NCBI RefSeq assembly: GCF_028583425.1
Contig: NC_072801.1
Span: 66,665,766-66,729,765 of the forward strand
Direction: 5' to 3'
DNA length: 64,000 nt
DNA from: Eublepharis macularius
Taxonomy: Eukaryota; Chordata; Lepidosauria; Squamata; Eublepharidae
Part shown: positions 1 through 10,870 of the stretch, one piece after another
Layout: each line of letters opens with the position of its first letter
How positions within the stretch are numbered: the stretch's first letter is position 1
The notes under the pieces: model-generated
Seen by the model: the letters and a program-made list of their open reading frames with translations, nothing else
Databases searched by the model: none
Told to the model about the DNA's origin: nothing
Made by a program: the position numbers and the translations under genes

Positions 1-415
1 TCCGGGCTGTTTCAGCCCCAATCCAGGCTGAAACAGGCTCAAAATAGCCTAGAGTCAGGTGGGTGGGGCTACCTGACATGTGACCTCTTTAGGGAACTGT
101 TGGAACTGCGTTCCTGCGCGTTCCCCCTCGAAATGAGCCCTGCCTTAACCATGCTAGGAAAACTGGCACCTGCTGAATTTCTGCATGCCGAGAATTTTTA
201 AACTGAACATTTAAATTTAAAATGTTTAAATGGCTATCATGGATAGTACTTGTACACTCACGTTGACTGAATATGTAACTATTTACCTGAAAGGAAGATG
301 AGAAGTTCTTTTTGTGCTGTCAAGAAAAAAGAAAAGGTCGTCTTAAATTTGCATACAAGTATTTGCATACATGTACAGTATTTTTTTAAAAAAATGTTTG
401 TGTTTAACCTTGCAG
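1..415. other. No recognisable feature
   Basis: AT-rich sequence with no convincing coding region or repeat that I can name. If the putative exons at 416-468 and 886-930 are real, this is intron of the same gene. Confidence 0.4.
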
Positions 416-468
416 GAGGGAGAATGTTATCCTACAATCAGAGCCGTCTTTCCTTTGGTGGATTACAG
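416..468 (+). CDS. Possible internal coding exon of an upstream gene
   Basis: A 53-nt segment is bounded by a good acceptor (pyrimidine/T-rich stretch ending in TTGCAG at 410-415) and a good donor (CAG followed by GTAAAT at 469). It is open in all three frames. Read from its third base as phase, it gives a peptide ending in RLSFGGLQ that would continue in frame into the segment at 886. I do not recognise the protein. The evidence is splice-site quality and frame continuity only, so it could be chance. Confidence 0.25.
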
Positions 469-885
469 GTAAATTGATTGTCTTTGGTTTGGCAAAATAG
501 TAGTAGAAGCAAATGAGTCTAAACTAATCTGAGGCTGCTAAATGCAGGAGGCTGTTCTTTGCAAGTGAGCCGGCCTTCGTGACCTCAGCAGGTTGAGGGT
601 TTCTCCTGAAGCTTCCCACAAAGGACATGTCACAACCCCTCTGGGCAAATTCTTCCAGTTTCCTGATCTTCCTCTTAAGCAAATGTCAAGGCTTCCTCTG
701 TTCTGTTATTGCATACCTTCTCCTATTGAGTATCCAAACCACCAACCGACTCAGGTTGGGACACACAGAGTTCCCCAAAAAAGGTGTTACAACAGGTGTG
801 TCTCCACTTTGATTAGACTTTTTGCCTACTTAAAAAAAAAACTTACCCTTAAAAGGCATGCAGTCATGTCTTTAATTTGTTCTAG

Positions 886-930
886 TTTGAACAGCTTTGG
901 AAGCTCTTTGGCCTGAAAGATAGCATATAA
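886..930 (+). CDS. Possible terminal coding exon of an upstream gene
   Basis: It follows an acceptor-like sequence (TTAATTTGTTCTAG ending at 885). In the phase left by the exon at 416-468 it reads FEQLWKLFGLKDSI and then a TAA stop at 928-930. An AATAAA lies near 1062, a plausible polyadenylation signal. If real, this is the 3' end of a + strand gene that begins left of the window. The product is not recognised. Confidence 0.22.
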   Translation, partial: FEQLWKLFGLKDSI

Positions 931-1084
931 AGCCAATCCCAGGGCATGGTTGGCATGTATATGAAGCTGAAGCTAAGAAGGACCAGTAAGTGCCTGGGTG
1001 GGGAATCTCCTGGGAGCTCAAGGAAATCTGCCTTAAGATCCTCAAGGGAAGAAAGGCAGGAAATAAATGAATAGAAGTAATGGA

Positions 1085-2150
1085 CAGTGGAAGAGAATGT
1101 TTCTACACTAGACATCTGACACATGAAGAGCATGTATTGGGAGATGCAATGGTAGCCAGGAAGGGTAGTTTAAAAAGACAGAGCCGGTGGCAGAGCTGTG
1201 TAAAGGGGCTGTGAAATGGCAGAAGGGAAACTTCAGCCCATTATAACTTCTCCATCTCCAGCCCATTTCATTCCTGCTGCCCTGTGCTTGTGATCCCACA
1301 CATTTTAGATTGGAGAGGTGAAATTGACAGAGCCGGAGGTAAAGATGAAATTGACAAACCCTTTGCAGAGCGATCTCTGCAAGCTCTGTCTTTTTAAAAT
1401 ACGCTTCCCAGCTAACATTGTGTCTCCCTACACTTGACAAACATGTGCCGAGGCATCTCATGTAGAGAGACTCACAGATTAGAAACAACTGTCTGAAAAA
1501 TATGACCCTCCTCTCTCTTCGGAAAATATGTTTGAAACTGGCACGGGGAACTTTGAAATAACAATCTTTTCTTGATTAAAAATAAACAAACAAGGCCATT
1601 TCTCCCCCTTTCATCTGACAAGTCAGCGAAAGACTGAGATGAGCATAGTTCTCAATGACAGAATTTTCTGGCAACTGGAAATTTATCCAAAGAACGGTCC
1701 CTTTAGCAGGGTATGGGACACAGACATCATCTAAAAAACAAAAATAAAGAGGATTCTTGTGGCACTTTAAGGTCTAGCGAGTCTTAGGGTTGACAGCTTC
1801 AAGCATAGCAAAGGCATTTCACAGAGCCAAGCTACAAGTGACGCCTTACACAGGTTGGACACTTGTCAGCTTCCCTTAGGTTTTGATGGGAAATGTAGGC
1901 ATCCTGGTCTTGCAGCTGCAATGGAGAGCCAAGCTGTAAAACCAGGACGCCTACATTTCCCATCAAAATTTGAGATAAACTGACAAATGTCCAACCTATG
2001 TAAAGCGTCACTTGTAGCTTGACAGCCTCTTCACACATCTCCAGTGCGCCTGCTGCCGTTTCTGTCTTTTTAAACTACCCTTCCAGGCAAACACTGCATC
2101 TCCCAACACGTATTCTTCACAAATCAGATGTCTCGTGTAGAGAGAATGTG
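1085..2150. repeat. Inverted/direct repeat cluster (arms near 1085-1190, 1380-1480, 2055-2150)
   Basis: Three copies of a roughly 100-bp sequence containing GACAGAG next to TTTAAA can be aligned. The copy at 1085-1190 is inverted relative to those at 1380-1480 and 2055-2150, so 1085-1480 can fold back on itself. A palindromic MITE (1824-2023) sits between the last two copies. The class is unknown; a composite foldback DNA element fits best. Confidence 0.5.
1824..2023. mobile_element. Palindromic MITE, Harbinger-like (GAGCCAAGC ends)
   Basis: The ends are GAGCCAAGCTACAAGTGACG and a matching inverted copy near 1995-2023, and most of the interior is also self-complementary. It belongs to the same family as 51130-51331 and is related in its termini to the GGGCCAAGC elements at 32524, 32911, 25944 and 60269. 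Those relatives show 3-bp TTA/TGA duplications, which points to PIF/Harbinger. Confidence 0.6.
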
Positions 2151-2924
2151 TGTGTTTTGAAAAAGCAGCTTGGTAACTGGAAAACACGAATATACTTGAG
2201 ATATACTTTAGATATACTTTCTAGGACAATCCGTACAGATTTCTGCCCAGCAACTAGTGAGGAATATTTTTGCAAACTTTTAATTGGCTCAAAAGGAAAG
2301 GAAGCTGGACATTAGTAGCTGGGAGTCTGATTGCAACCAAGCTGTAGAAAAGGTGGGTTTCTCTTCTTGACCTTGCTACATTTTCCTTTCTGTTATTGTT
2401 GCTTTTCCTGACTATATTTGAGCGCTGTTCTTCTTCCTTCCATTCTTGTCCATGGTTATTTGTCAAAAACTAAGAAAACCGTTCTCTTTCTCTCCTGACA
2501 CACCCAGTTGACTTTCTTCCCAGATTTACTAGATCAACAGCCAGATTATGTAAACGTTAGATTTTCAGGGAAGTTTTCAGACAGAAAAGAAAGAGGGAGC
2601 GCAAATAAAACCCAGATGCCTCCTCTTGTCCGATTATCAATAGCGTAGAGCTGGAGAAAGGTTTGCAGAAAGTTGGTGGAGACTTTTTGTGGCATCCTGC
2701 CGAAATTGACTATTTCCTTGTTGTTACGTGGGAACCGCTATAAAGGAACCGGGACTGGTCTATGGTTTGCAGCCCCCTACACTTCAGGTCCCCGATTTCT
2801 CTCAGCACCAAGAACGACGTTGAACCTGAAGGCAAAAAGGATGAGGCATTGGAAACAGATGCCCAGCATTTTTATTATTGTTACCAGGGCTTTTTTTCAG
2901 GGGCATGATTTCAGACCGAAATCA
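2151..2924. other. Unannotated upstream region of the first ribonuclease
   Basis: No gene or nameable repeat is seen. A TATAAAG at 2738-2744 is a possible alternative core promoter for the downstream ribonuclease, but no good donor site follows it at a sensible distance. Confidence 0.3.
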
Positions 2925-3081
2925 TATATAAATGAGCACTAAAAACCATGAAGTCTAAGAAGCTAGGAGGAGAGAAAGGAAGGAATATCTCCTTGCTATC
3001 TCTCTCCTTTCCCTTTCAGATTGGTGAAGCGCTCTCCCACTCTCTCCATCAACGTGAATCTCTGGGACATCTCCAGGATTG
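2925..3081 (+). promoter_or_regulatory. Candidate TATA box and non-coding exon 1 of ribonuclease gene 1
   Basis: TATATAAA lies at 2925-2932. About 120 nt beyond the expected start site there is a good donor (TTG then GTAAGA, GT at 3082-3083). RNase A family genes usually have a short non-coding first exon and a single coding exon, and the genes near 28.2 and 47.1 kb show the same layout. Exon 1 would be about 2957-3081 and the intron 3082-4239. This segment does not align to the first exons of the paralogs. An AATAAA at about 3191 leaves open that the stretch is a solo repeat with its own TATA and poly(A) signal. Confidence 0.3.
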
Positions 3082-3846
3082 GTAAGATAATTCATTATGC
3101 CTTATTATTGTGCCTTATTGTATTGCTAATTAAGCTATTGTACTGCTAAGACCATGCTGTACCATGATTCTTAAGTTCCTGTAATGTATGCAAAATAAAA
3201 CTCACTGAAATTCATGTCCAGGCCTGTGTCGTATCCTTGCTCTCTCTTCATTTGGGGAAAATCTGCTCAGTTCAAGATATGTTAAAGGTACCCCCTTTCG
3301 CATAGTAACCTGCTAGCTGAAAGTTAAGCTAACAGTTAATGCTCTAACCATTACACCACGCCCTCAACAATGGCTGTGGCCTTGATCTGCTATGGGAAAC
3401 CATACACAGACACACACACAACTGCTATAATAGGGGGGGAAACCCACTCAGTTCACAGATCTTCCATGAACTTATCTGATTCATAAAATGCATCCTATAA
3501 TACAAGTGCCAAAATTTGATACACCAAAAGACAAACAGGGCCTTGATTGCGCATTTGCGCTTGGACTGGGGGTGTGAATTGAGCAGTGGGCATTTCCCTT
3601 ACATTAACTGCAATGCCCAGCCACAGAGTTAGTATCTGCCATGTAGTAGGAAAAAGGGGCATAGCAGAAGACAGCATGTAATGTTTATGGGTAAATTCGC
3701 AGCACTAATTGGAACCAGAGAGGGGAATAAGAAGGTACATTGGAGCTGATAGCAGATTTGGGGAGGGAGGAGGATTAGATCAGGGAAGGGATAAACAGCC
3801 CTTTCCCTAGTGCTGCTTCCACAATCACACTGACACATACCCTTAT

Positions 3847-4053
3847 GGCTGCCAACTCTGGGTTGGGAAGTTCCTGGAGATTTGGGGATGGAGCCTGAGA
3901 ACAGTGAGATAAGGGGAGGGGAGGGGCCTCAGCTGAGTACAATGCCAGAGAGTTCACCCTCCAAAGAAGTCATTTTCTCCAGGGAAACTGATCTAGAAAT
4001 TAGTTGTAATTCTGAGAGATCTCTCAAAGCCACACCTGAAGGTTGGCAACCTC
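3847..4053. mobile_element. hAT-type MITE (GTTGCCA/TGGCAAC family)
   Basis: The ends CTGCCAACTCTGG and GGTTGGCAACC are imperfect inverted repeats. The interior phrases (CTGGAGATTTGGGG, CATTTTCTCCAGG, CTGATCT, TTGTAATTC) recur in about a dozen other copies here. It lies in the proposed intron of ribonuclease gene 1. Sister copies show 8-bp target duplications typical of hAT. Confidence 0.7.
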
Positions 4054-4247
4054 TTATATATGGCAACTATTCTGAAACAGTGAATATATCAGGGGGACAC
4101 CTAATCCTTTACGTGGGATCCTATCAGTTTTAACCCTAAGGGAGCTTCGTGGAGCACCTGTTTCTGTGCCAGATCAGCAGTCCCCCCTCTTGTGGTGACG
4201 TAATTAACTCCATGCTCTTTGGTGTTTTCTTGTTCATAGAGGATAGA

Positions 4248-4694
4248 ATGAGGCCTTTGGAAGGAGCCGCTTATTTTCTGCTCCTGTTACTGGTGGCCGA
4301 ATTGCTGCCCGGATTCTCCGACGGCAACAACCCGCGCTATGAGAACTTCCTGAACCAGCACCGGGATGACCCCAAGAGCAGCTTCCACGGCCGGTACTGT
4401 GACACCCTGATGCGCAGCCGTGGCCTCACCAGGCCCCAGTGCAAGGAAATCAACACCTTTATCCATGGTTCCAAGAGGCAGATACGTGCCGTGTGCGACC
4501 GAGGGGGGGTTCCTGATGGGCAGCTGCAACGCAGCCTGCAGCACTTCAGGGTCACCACCTGCACCCTCAGGGGTGGCTCAACCCGCCCGCCCTGCGAGTA
4601 CAAAGAGAACACCTCGCCCAGGTACATTGTCATCGGCTGTGAAGGCGGCTGGCCTGTACACTATGATGAGAGCCAGATCGTGACCACGATCTGA
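4248..4694 (+). CDS. ANG: Angiogenin-like secreted ribonuclease (RNase gene 1)
   Basis: This is a 148-residue RNase A superfamily protein. Residues 1 to about 25 form a signal peptide with a leucine-rich core. The mature part has the catalytic triad His38 (in FLNQH), Lys66 (in CKEINTFIHG) and His138 (in PVHYDES). Six cysteines (51, 65, 83, 105, 116, 131) give three disulfides, as in angiogenin, rather than the four of pancreatic RNase A. Blocks such as RYC, RGLTRPQCK, INTFIHG, VTTC and PPC resemble mammalian angiogenin closely. It should cleave RNA endonucleolytically after secretion. The start was chosen because it lies nine bases after a splice acceptor (AG at 4238-4239), has A at -3, and begins the signal peptide. 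Orthology to mammalian ANG is not proven. Confidence 0.92.
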   Translation: MRPLEGAAYFLLLLLVAELLPGFSDGNNPRYENFLNQHRDDPKSSFHGRYCDTLMRSRGLTRPQCKEINTFIHGSKRQIRAVCDRGGVPDGQLQRSLQHFRVTTCTLRGGSTRPPCEYKENTSPRYIVIGCEGGWPVHYDESQIVTTI

Positions 4695-5147
4695 AACCAA
4701 GGAGAAGAACCATGTGGCTCAAGCCAATGGCCCTGCTTCCCTGTGTAATTCTGCTTCACCCAGGGTTTTGCTCACAGGTATTCCTTGTGAGTCTTCACCC
4801 TTGTCTTGTTTTGCTGTCAAAATTTGGATCGTGAACACGCTGTCTTTCTCGCTTATGAGCAAAGTGCTTTATAACCTGTATAAATCTTGGACGTCATAAA
4901 ATTTACAAAGTTTTATGTGTTATCCTACATGCCAGTTTGACAGTGTTTAGGTTGCCTCAGATAGAAAGGAAAAAACAGTATTTTCTTCTTTAAAAAGCAG
5001 ACTGTTAAAAATCTGGTTTTAATTGGGGTTTTGCTGACTTTTTAAAAAAAAGATTGTTGATAAATTTGATCATACTCTGGCGCAAGAGCATCATAAAATG
5101 GTGTTATATGGAAAGGACTTAAATAAATAAACAGATTGCCGTGATGG
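4695..5147. other. 3' flank of ribonuclease gene 1
   Basis: Probable 3' UTR followed by AT-rich sequence. No canonical AATAAA is seen in the first 250 bases after the stop, so the transcript end cannot be placed. Nothing else is recognised. Confidence 0.4.
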
Positions 5148-5155
5148 ATTCCAGG

Positions 5156-5379
5156 TAGGGTTGCCAGCCTCCAGGTGTTGGCTGGAGATCTCCTGGAATT
5201 ACAACTGATCTCTAGGTGACAGAGACAAGTTCCCCTGGAGAAAATGGCAGCCTTAGAAGGTAGACTGTATGGCATTATACCCTGCTGAGGTCCCTCCCTT
5301 CCCCAAATCCCGCTCTCTCCAGGTTCCACCCTCCCCCCAAATCTCCAGGAATTTCCCAACCAGGAACTGGCAACCCCTA
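5156..5379. mobile_element. hAT-type MITE with clear 8-bp duplication
   Basis: The termini TAGGGTTGCCAG and CTGGCAACCCCTA are inverted repeats. The flanks ATTCCAGG (5148-5155) and GTTCCAGG (5380-5387) form an 8-bp target duplication with one mismatch. This copy best defines the family that is scattered through the window. Confidence 0.85.
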
Positions 5380-5504
5380 GTTCCAGGGTGCAATAACTGC
5401 CAGGCTGCCATGAGCAAGGGGTGACTTGAAGGTCTCTCCCAGGGTGCGGATTTCTGGGGGTGGGAAATGCAATCGCAACACAATTGGCCTCCGATTATCT
5501 GCCC

Positions 5505-6480
5505 CAGAGCACTAATATAATCAGCTCTGCTCCCTCTTGTAAGACTAATAAGAACTACAGCTATGTAGTAAGAAAATTTACAAACAATGCACAGGGTAAG
5601 TGTGTGTGTCATGCCCTCAAGTCATAGCTGACTTACTCATCATATAAATGCCTAGTAACAATCCTGTGAGGGTCTCATAGAAGTATATATAATTCATTGT
5701 TCACACAATCAATGCAGCTGGTCATATGCAATCCAAAATAAATACAATTTCCTGGCAAAATTCACATCAAATATAAATTCTTATATCCAATCCACAATAA
5801 CGCATAATCAACACATAATCAATAAGCATATAACCAGCTGCATTGATTGTGTGAACAGTGGATTACATATGCTTCTGTGAGATACTCACAGGATTGTTTC
5901 TAGGCATTTATATGATTAGTAAGTCAGCTATGACTTGAGGGCATGACACATACATACACTTACGCTATGCCAGGGGTAGCCAAACTTGCTTAATGTAAGA
6001 GCAACATAGAATAAACGTCAGATGTTGGAGAGCCGCAAGACATGATGCATTGAAGTGACTTCAGATGAAGAGGCGGGTTTGGGGGAGTGCCCTGAAAGTG
6101 ACATCATCAGAAGGGGTGGAGCTTGGGAAGAGCCATCACCTGACCTTTGACTTGGAAGTGACATCACTTGCAACATTTTTATTGGAAATATGAAAGTCAT
6201 GGAAAGAAAGAAGGAAGGAAAAAGAGGAAAGGGAGGGAAAGACATGGGAAGAAAGAAGGGAGGGAAATAAGCTGAATTAAAATAAAATGTATGGCCATGG
6301 CGATACTCAGAGACCTGTGGGAGCCGCACAATAGACCTAGAAGAGCCGCAGTTTGGCCACCCCTGCTCTTGGCCACCCCTGCTCTGTTCATTGTTTGTAA
6401 TTTTTCTTACTACAGGGTTGTAGTTCTTGTTAGTCTTACATTCAACACCGTGGTCCTTTTTGTTGTAGGTTGCTCCCTCT
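5505..6480. repeat. Large inverted repeat, right arm split by a hAT insertion
   Basis: Sequence at about 5505-5712 (including TCATGCCCTCAAGTCATAGC) recurs in inverse orientation at about 5838-5970 and 6385-6480. The spacer is about 125 bp. The right arm is interrupted by a separate element at 5971-6383. The arms contain the tail motif CAGCTATGACTTGAGGGCA also found in the 5S-derived SINE at 54 kb, so SINE sequence may form part of the arms. Confidence 0.65.
5971..6383. mobile_element. Non-autonomous hAT element (CAGGGGT...ACCCCTG)
   Basis: It starts CAGGGGTAGCCAAACTTGC and ends with TTTGGCCACCCCTG, an inverted repeat of the start. A small terminal duplication is present at the right. Comparison with the uninterrupted left arm of the surrounding inverted repeat (CCCTGTGC) places an imperfect 8-bp duplication at the insertion: CGCTATGC on the left and CTCTGTTC on the right. 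Confidence 0.7.
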
Positions 6481-6689
6481 TGTGGCACAAGTGGAGATTG
6501 CTTCCACGATAGCACTGAGTATGTTCATCACACATGAAGAGGTCACTACTATCTTCAAGGAATTTGCTCAGGCGTATGAATATGCCTGTCACCATCTTGG
6601 GGAGGCTGTCCTACTGCTACCAGAAGATAAGATGGACTGATAGAACTGGGTGCAGAAAGAAAAACATGTGATGCTAACAGAGACCCTCC

Positions 6690-7166
6690 TGGAGTTTATT
6701 TTATTTTATTTTATTTTATTTTTAACCTGCCCTCCCCGCAAGCAGGCTCAGGGCGAGGTACAACATTGATTAAAATACAACTTAAAATCAATCATAAAAA
6801 CAGCAATAGATGAAATACTGTACTCCTTTCAGGGCAGCCAGCATGAGTGGACTCTCCGTATCCCTTTTAGGAGACTAAAATTAGCCTCCACCATATGTCT
6901 GGTGGAACATCTCCGTCTTACAGGCCCGCCGAAACGATAGAAGATCCTGACGGGCCCGGGTGTCCTCAGACAGAGAGTTCCACCAGGTTGGGGCCAGGAC
7001 CAAAAAGGCCCTGGCCCTGGTGGAGACCAGCCAAGCCTCCCTGGGGCCAGGGACCACCAGTAGATGTTTTCCAGTTGAACAAAGTGCTCACTGGGGCACA
7101 TACATGGAAAGACGGTCCCTTAGGTATGCTGGTCCCAGTCCGTTTAGGGCTTTATAGTTGACAATC
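6690..7166 (-). mobile_element. Interspersed retroelement-like repeat with (TTTTA)n end, copy 1
   Basis: A TTTTA-repeat start, then AACCTGCCCTCC, GCAGGCTCAG and a GC-rich part with GGAACATCTCCGTCTTACAGG and GGGGCCAGG. The same order is seen at 26703-27215 and 45242-45600. The AT-rich simple tail on the left suggests a non-LTR element or SINE lying on the minus strand. The family is not identified. Confidence 0.55.
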
Positions 7167-7182
7167 TAACATGTCCAAGAGA

Positions 7183-7560
7183 AGAAAACAGCAAGAGTCC
7201 AGTAGCACATATAAGACTAAAAAAAATTGTGGTAGGGTATGAGCTTTCTTGAGTCACAGCTCACTTCTTCAGATACCTTTCACAAGGTTAATTTCTATTC
7301 TGTACATGCTAAATGCAATGCCTTCCATGGAGATAGCTCAAGATGGGTAGCCATGTTAGTCTGTCTGTAGCAGTAAAAAAGAGCAAGAATCCAGTAACAC
7401 CTATAAGACTAACAAAATTTGTGGTAGGGTATCTGAAGGAGTGAGCTGTGACTCACAAAAGCTCATACCTTACCACAAATTTTGTTAATCTTACAGGTGC
7501 GAGTGGACTCTTGCTCTTTTCTGCTGCTACAGACAAACACAGCTACCCATCTTGATCTAT
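7183..7560. mobile_element. Penelope-like element fragments, inverted arrangement
   Basis: It contains the recurrent PLE terminal sequences AGAGTCCAGTAGCACATATAAG, AGCTTTCTTGAGTCAC and their inverse (ACTCTTGCTCTTTTCTGC, CTACAGACAAACACAGCTAC). Two direct copies and one inverted copy are packed together, as is usual for PLE ends. The piece at 7321-7450 is nearly identical to 17022-17149. Confidence 0.6.
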
Positions 7561-8530
7561 GTCAAAGAGAAGGCTTTTAGTTTAGGCTTCTCTCTAATGT
7601 GCAAGATTTCTCAGAGCATGAAAGTTATGGATGGCTTTTGTTGTGGTAGTTGCTTTGGTTCTGCCTGAGGAAGTGAAAGAATGGGCCAGACATCCTGATT
7701 CCGTCAACACAGAATAAAGCAATAAATGTTTTTATTCCTTTCAACCTTAAATGAATGGGTTTCCATCAATACTCTACTTTGAATATGTTATTGACACATT
7801 CCAACAGCTGCTGGGAAACTATGAAGCATCAATTTCCTTTTGACATCAGTTTCCTCCTCAGCTGTTTTCTCCTATGTCTCTATGCTCTGCCTAGCTGGAA
7901 GAACAGGCGCGGAGCTTATTGCCAGAAGAGAGAGGAATCTAACACCATCGGAGAGGCCAGAGGCCAGCGGAACACTGAAGCAAATGTAATATGATGCTGT
8001 TGAAGATATAAACAGTGCTGGGGGGGAGATGATTGACAGCTCATGTGGCTGCAGTGAGCCAATCGTGACCGAGGTTAAAGAACAGGGCTTAGATTATTTA
8101 GGGTGGGATATCACACTGACCCTGACCAACACATTTGCACATTCAGTTATGGGTAATTTTATCCTCTGTTGTTATTTAATCTTTTACAAAATACAGCCAA
8201 AGACTGAGAGACAACACTGTGCCCTGAAGCTTGGGCCAGGGGCCTCTTAATTCCGTTTTTTTTTCTTACCAGTTCCTTTAACAATTAACTTTCCAGGCTG
8301 CTTTTTCCCCCTTCCCCACAGAAGAAAAAGATACAGAGAATCAAACACACACACACCTGCCACCCGAGCCATGTCCTCTGTGGTAGATTTCAACCTCCCG
8401 GGGCGGCATTTAGGAAGGGCTGATTGGGAGAATATGGAAGGTCCCTGGTTTAATTCCTGACATCTCCCATTGATGGTATCTTCGGTAGCTGGTGTTGGGA
8501 AAGACGTGTCTCTGCCAGAGTCTCTGGATA
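7561..8530. other. No recognisable feature
   Basis: Short open frames only, none with a recognisable domain. Ordinary intergenic sequence as far as I can see. Confidence 0.35.
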
Positions 8531-8534
8531 GCCC

Positions 8535-8800
8535 TGTAGGTCAGTGTAACAAAGAGTCACAGAGCTGGACAAAGTATTATAGGCCACCTAGCCTATCCCA
8601 TTGTCCAAGGCAGGAAATCCAAAGTCAAAACATTCCTAAGAGATGGCTGTCCAGCCTCTACTTGAACACCTCTAACGAGGAAGGGTTCCAGAGCTGGACT
8701 GTTCTTCTCATTAGGCAGTTTCTCCAAATGTTCTACCACCCTGAGTTCCAACCCTCCAACGCAAACTAACTTTTCCCTGCACATCTTAGTTTTCCAGGAA
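8535..8800 (-). mobile_element. CR1-like LINE 3' fragment
   Basis: Phrases such as GTCACAGAGCTGGA, CCTAGCCTATCCCATTGTCC, GGCTGTCCAGCCTCTACTTG and GGCAGTTTCTCC follow the order of the well-known amniote CR1 3' end. The copy is diverged and truncated, hence old. Confidence 0.55.
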
Positions 8801-9396
8801 GGCAGAAACCTCTCAATCCTTTTTGGAAGGCCCCATTGTGCTGCTCTCATGATTTGCACAAGGGCCAAGCACTTTACTCTTGGAAGGAGCAAGGACTTGG
8901 GGCAGGGGGGAGGTATTTGGAAACCCAACCTCTTATCACCCTGATCTTTTCTTCCAGTATTCTGTACATCTTTCGGCCTTGAGCAGTTTGCTTTCCTCTC
9001 CCCCTCCGCTTTGAACTTGCACTCAACATTCTACATCTCCAGAAGCTCAATCGGTCCTCGTGAGAGCCATTTAGGGTTCTTTCCCCTCTTTGAGAAATTT
9101 TGAAAAACTTCTTTTTCTGTGTAGCCAGAGAGCTCCCTGAATATGTAGAGGTCCCTAACTTCTTCCTGGAAGGTCTCATTTGATAATTGGCTGCCCAAGT
9201 TTGTATGGCATTTAATGATCTAAATAAATACAACACATGTTGCAAATGAGGAACTAGTGGCTGGCTTCTTTAAAACCACATATTTTGTTTATATCAAAGG
9301 TGAAATTTGAACCAGAGCATCTTCATTGCACTTATGAAGCAGTCAGTCCAAGGTACTACTGCCTTCAAGGAATTTGCTCACGCATATGAATATGCC

Positions 9397-9761
9397 AAGG
9401 ATTGCCAAGTCCCCTTACTCTCCTGGCAGGGACTGAAGGGACTGGCACTTACCTGGAGGCAACTTCCTCATGCGCACAAAGCACACATGCTCCCAGCAGG
9501 CGCTTCCAGATGTGACGTCATCATGCCTGGCAGCAGGCATGGTCCCACCCACCGGACACGATGACATCACTTAAGGAAGTGATATCATCGTGGCTGGTAG
9601 AAGCGTGCCCACTGCATGCTGGGCCAGGAAAATTTTCCCTCCTGGGCTCATTCCCTGGACCTCCCCCCCCCCCCCCGCCCACTGGTCAGGGGAGTGGCAG
9701 CAGGGGGCAGAGGTCGGGAGCAGGGGATCCCCCACTCCCACCGGTGGACCTGGCAACCCTA
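9397..9761. mobile_element. GC-rich hAT-type MITE
   Basis: The ends AAGGATTGCCAAG and CTGGCAACCCTA are imperfect inverted repeats. Flanks AATATGCC (9389-9396) and AATATTCC (9762-9769) are an 8-bp duplication. A paralogous uninterrupted site is visible at 6570-6590 (GAATATGCCTGTCACC), confirming the boundaries. Confidence 0.8.
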
Positions 9762-10870
9762 AATATTCCTGTCACCGTCTCAGAGGTGCTTTCCTACTGT
9801 TACCAGAAGAAGTTTGTGCCCTGATGAGTTGAAAATTCAACATATCAAGGCTTTTCGTTTAGACTTCTCCCTGATATGCTAGATTTCTTGGAGCCTGAAT
9901 TTTTTTTTTGACCGATAGAGTTTCCTCTCCTTTCTTGTCCAGGTTGCAAAAACCCAATGGTGAAAGTAAATTCCTGCACTGTTGCTCCACCTTCAAGGGG
10001 CCAAGTCTTTTGGTTTTGCAAAAGTGAGTTTCTAAGATATTTCTCCACAGTGCCCTAGAATGAAAAAGGATAAATGACCGGAAACCAGATTCTGCCTCAA
10101 GCACCAATGGCGAAGGGATTAGGACATCTCATAATTTTTGAGTAAACCATCAAAAAGTAGACAGCAGAGGCTGGAATTGGAGGTTTTTATCACTAGGATA
10201 AAGTTGTGGTTTGGAAAAAGAAGGAGCCGTTAATGCCCTAATTACATACCATGTACCAATGCGTGCAAATTCACACAAAGCCTAACCCTGTGGAAGAAAT
10301 CACACACCTCTCCCAAGAAGAGCCGCTGTGGTGTTCTATTGCCTTTGGGGGCTAGAGATACCTGCTCGATGTGAAGGTCGATGGGACTCGGCTGCAAACG
10401 GAGCTTGAATTTTGGTCCCTTTCAGTTGACTAGGGGTCCTTCTAAATGTGCAAGTTTCTGCAGTCATACAGCAGTTAAAAAGTAAATGGCTGTTAAAAAA
10501 TAAAGGAGAGCCCAAACAGCCTCAGGAATGCCTCCGTGATGCACAGAAATCTCCTTGTGGAGCAGAAAAAAACAGAGTGAGAAAGCCTCCCTTCCGTACT
10601 ATTTTGAGATGGGGAAATTCTATCCATCAAAAACAGTTCTATCAGTCTTTGAAAGTGGAAGGGTCGTGGCTTCAGCGGAAGAGGAAGTAGGCCATCTTGG
10701 ATTATAATAACATAGAGAAACCATAGAGAAAAGACGCCCGACATTTTGGATATAAAAAATTAATGTTGGTAAAGATTGGGACATTTAAAAAAAAGGAAAA
10801 CGTTTAATTATACGCCACGGAGCTGAGGAAGAGAGCAGATTCGTGGGAGCGAGCTAAAGCAAGCCCCACG

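Noticed and set aside
2700-3290. Solo LTR near the first ribonuclease
   Set aside because: A TATA box and AATAAA are suggestive, but I could not find matching ends or a target duplication.
3320-3365. tRNA-like A-box sequence on the minus strand (TGGTGTAATGGTTAGAGC)
   Set aside because: No B box or acceptor stem partner nearby; probably a SINE scrap, not a tRNA gene.
4149-4247. Upstream in-frame extension of ribonuclease gene 1
   Set aside because: It lies before the splice acceptor at 4238-4239 and would destroy the signal peptide.
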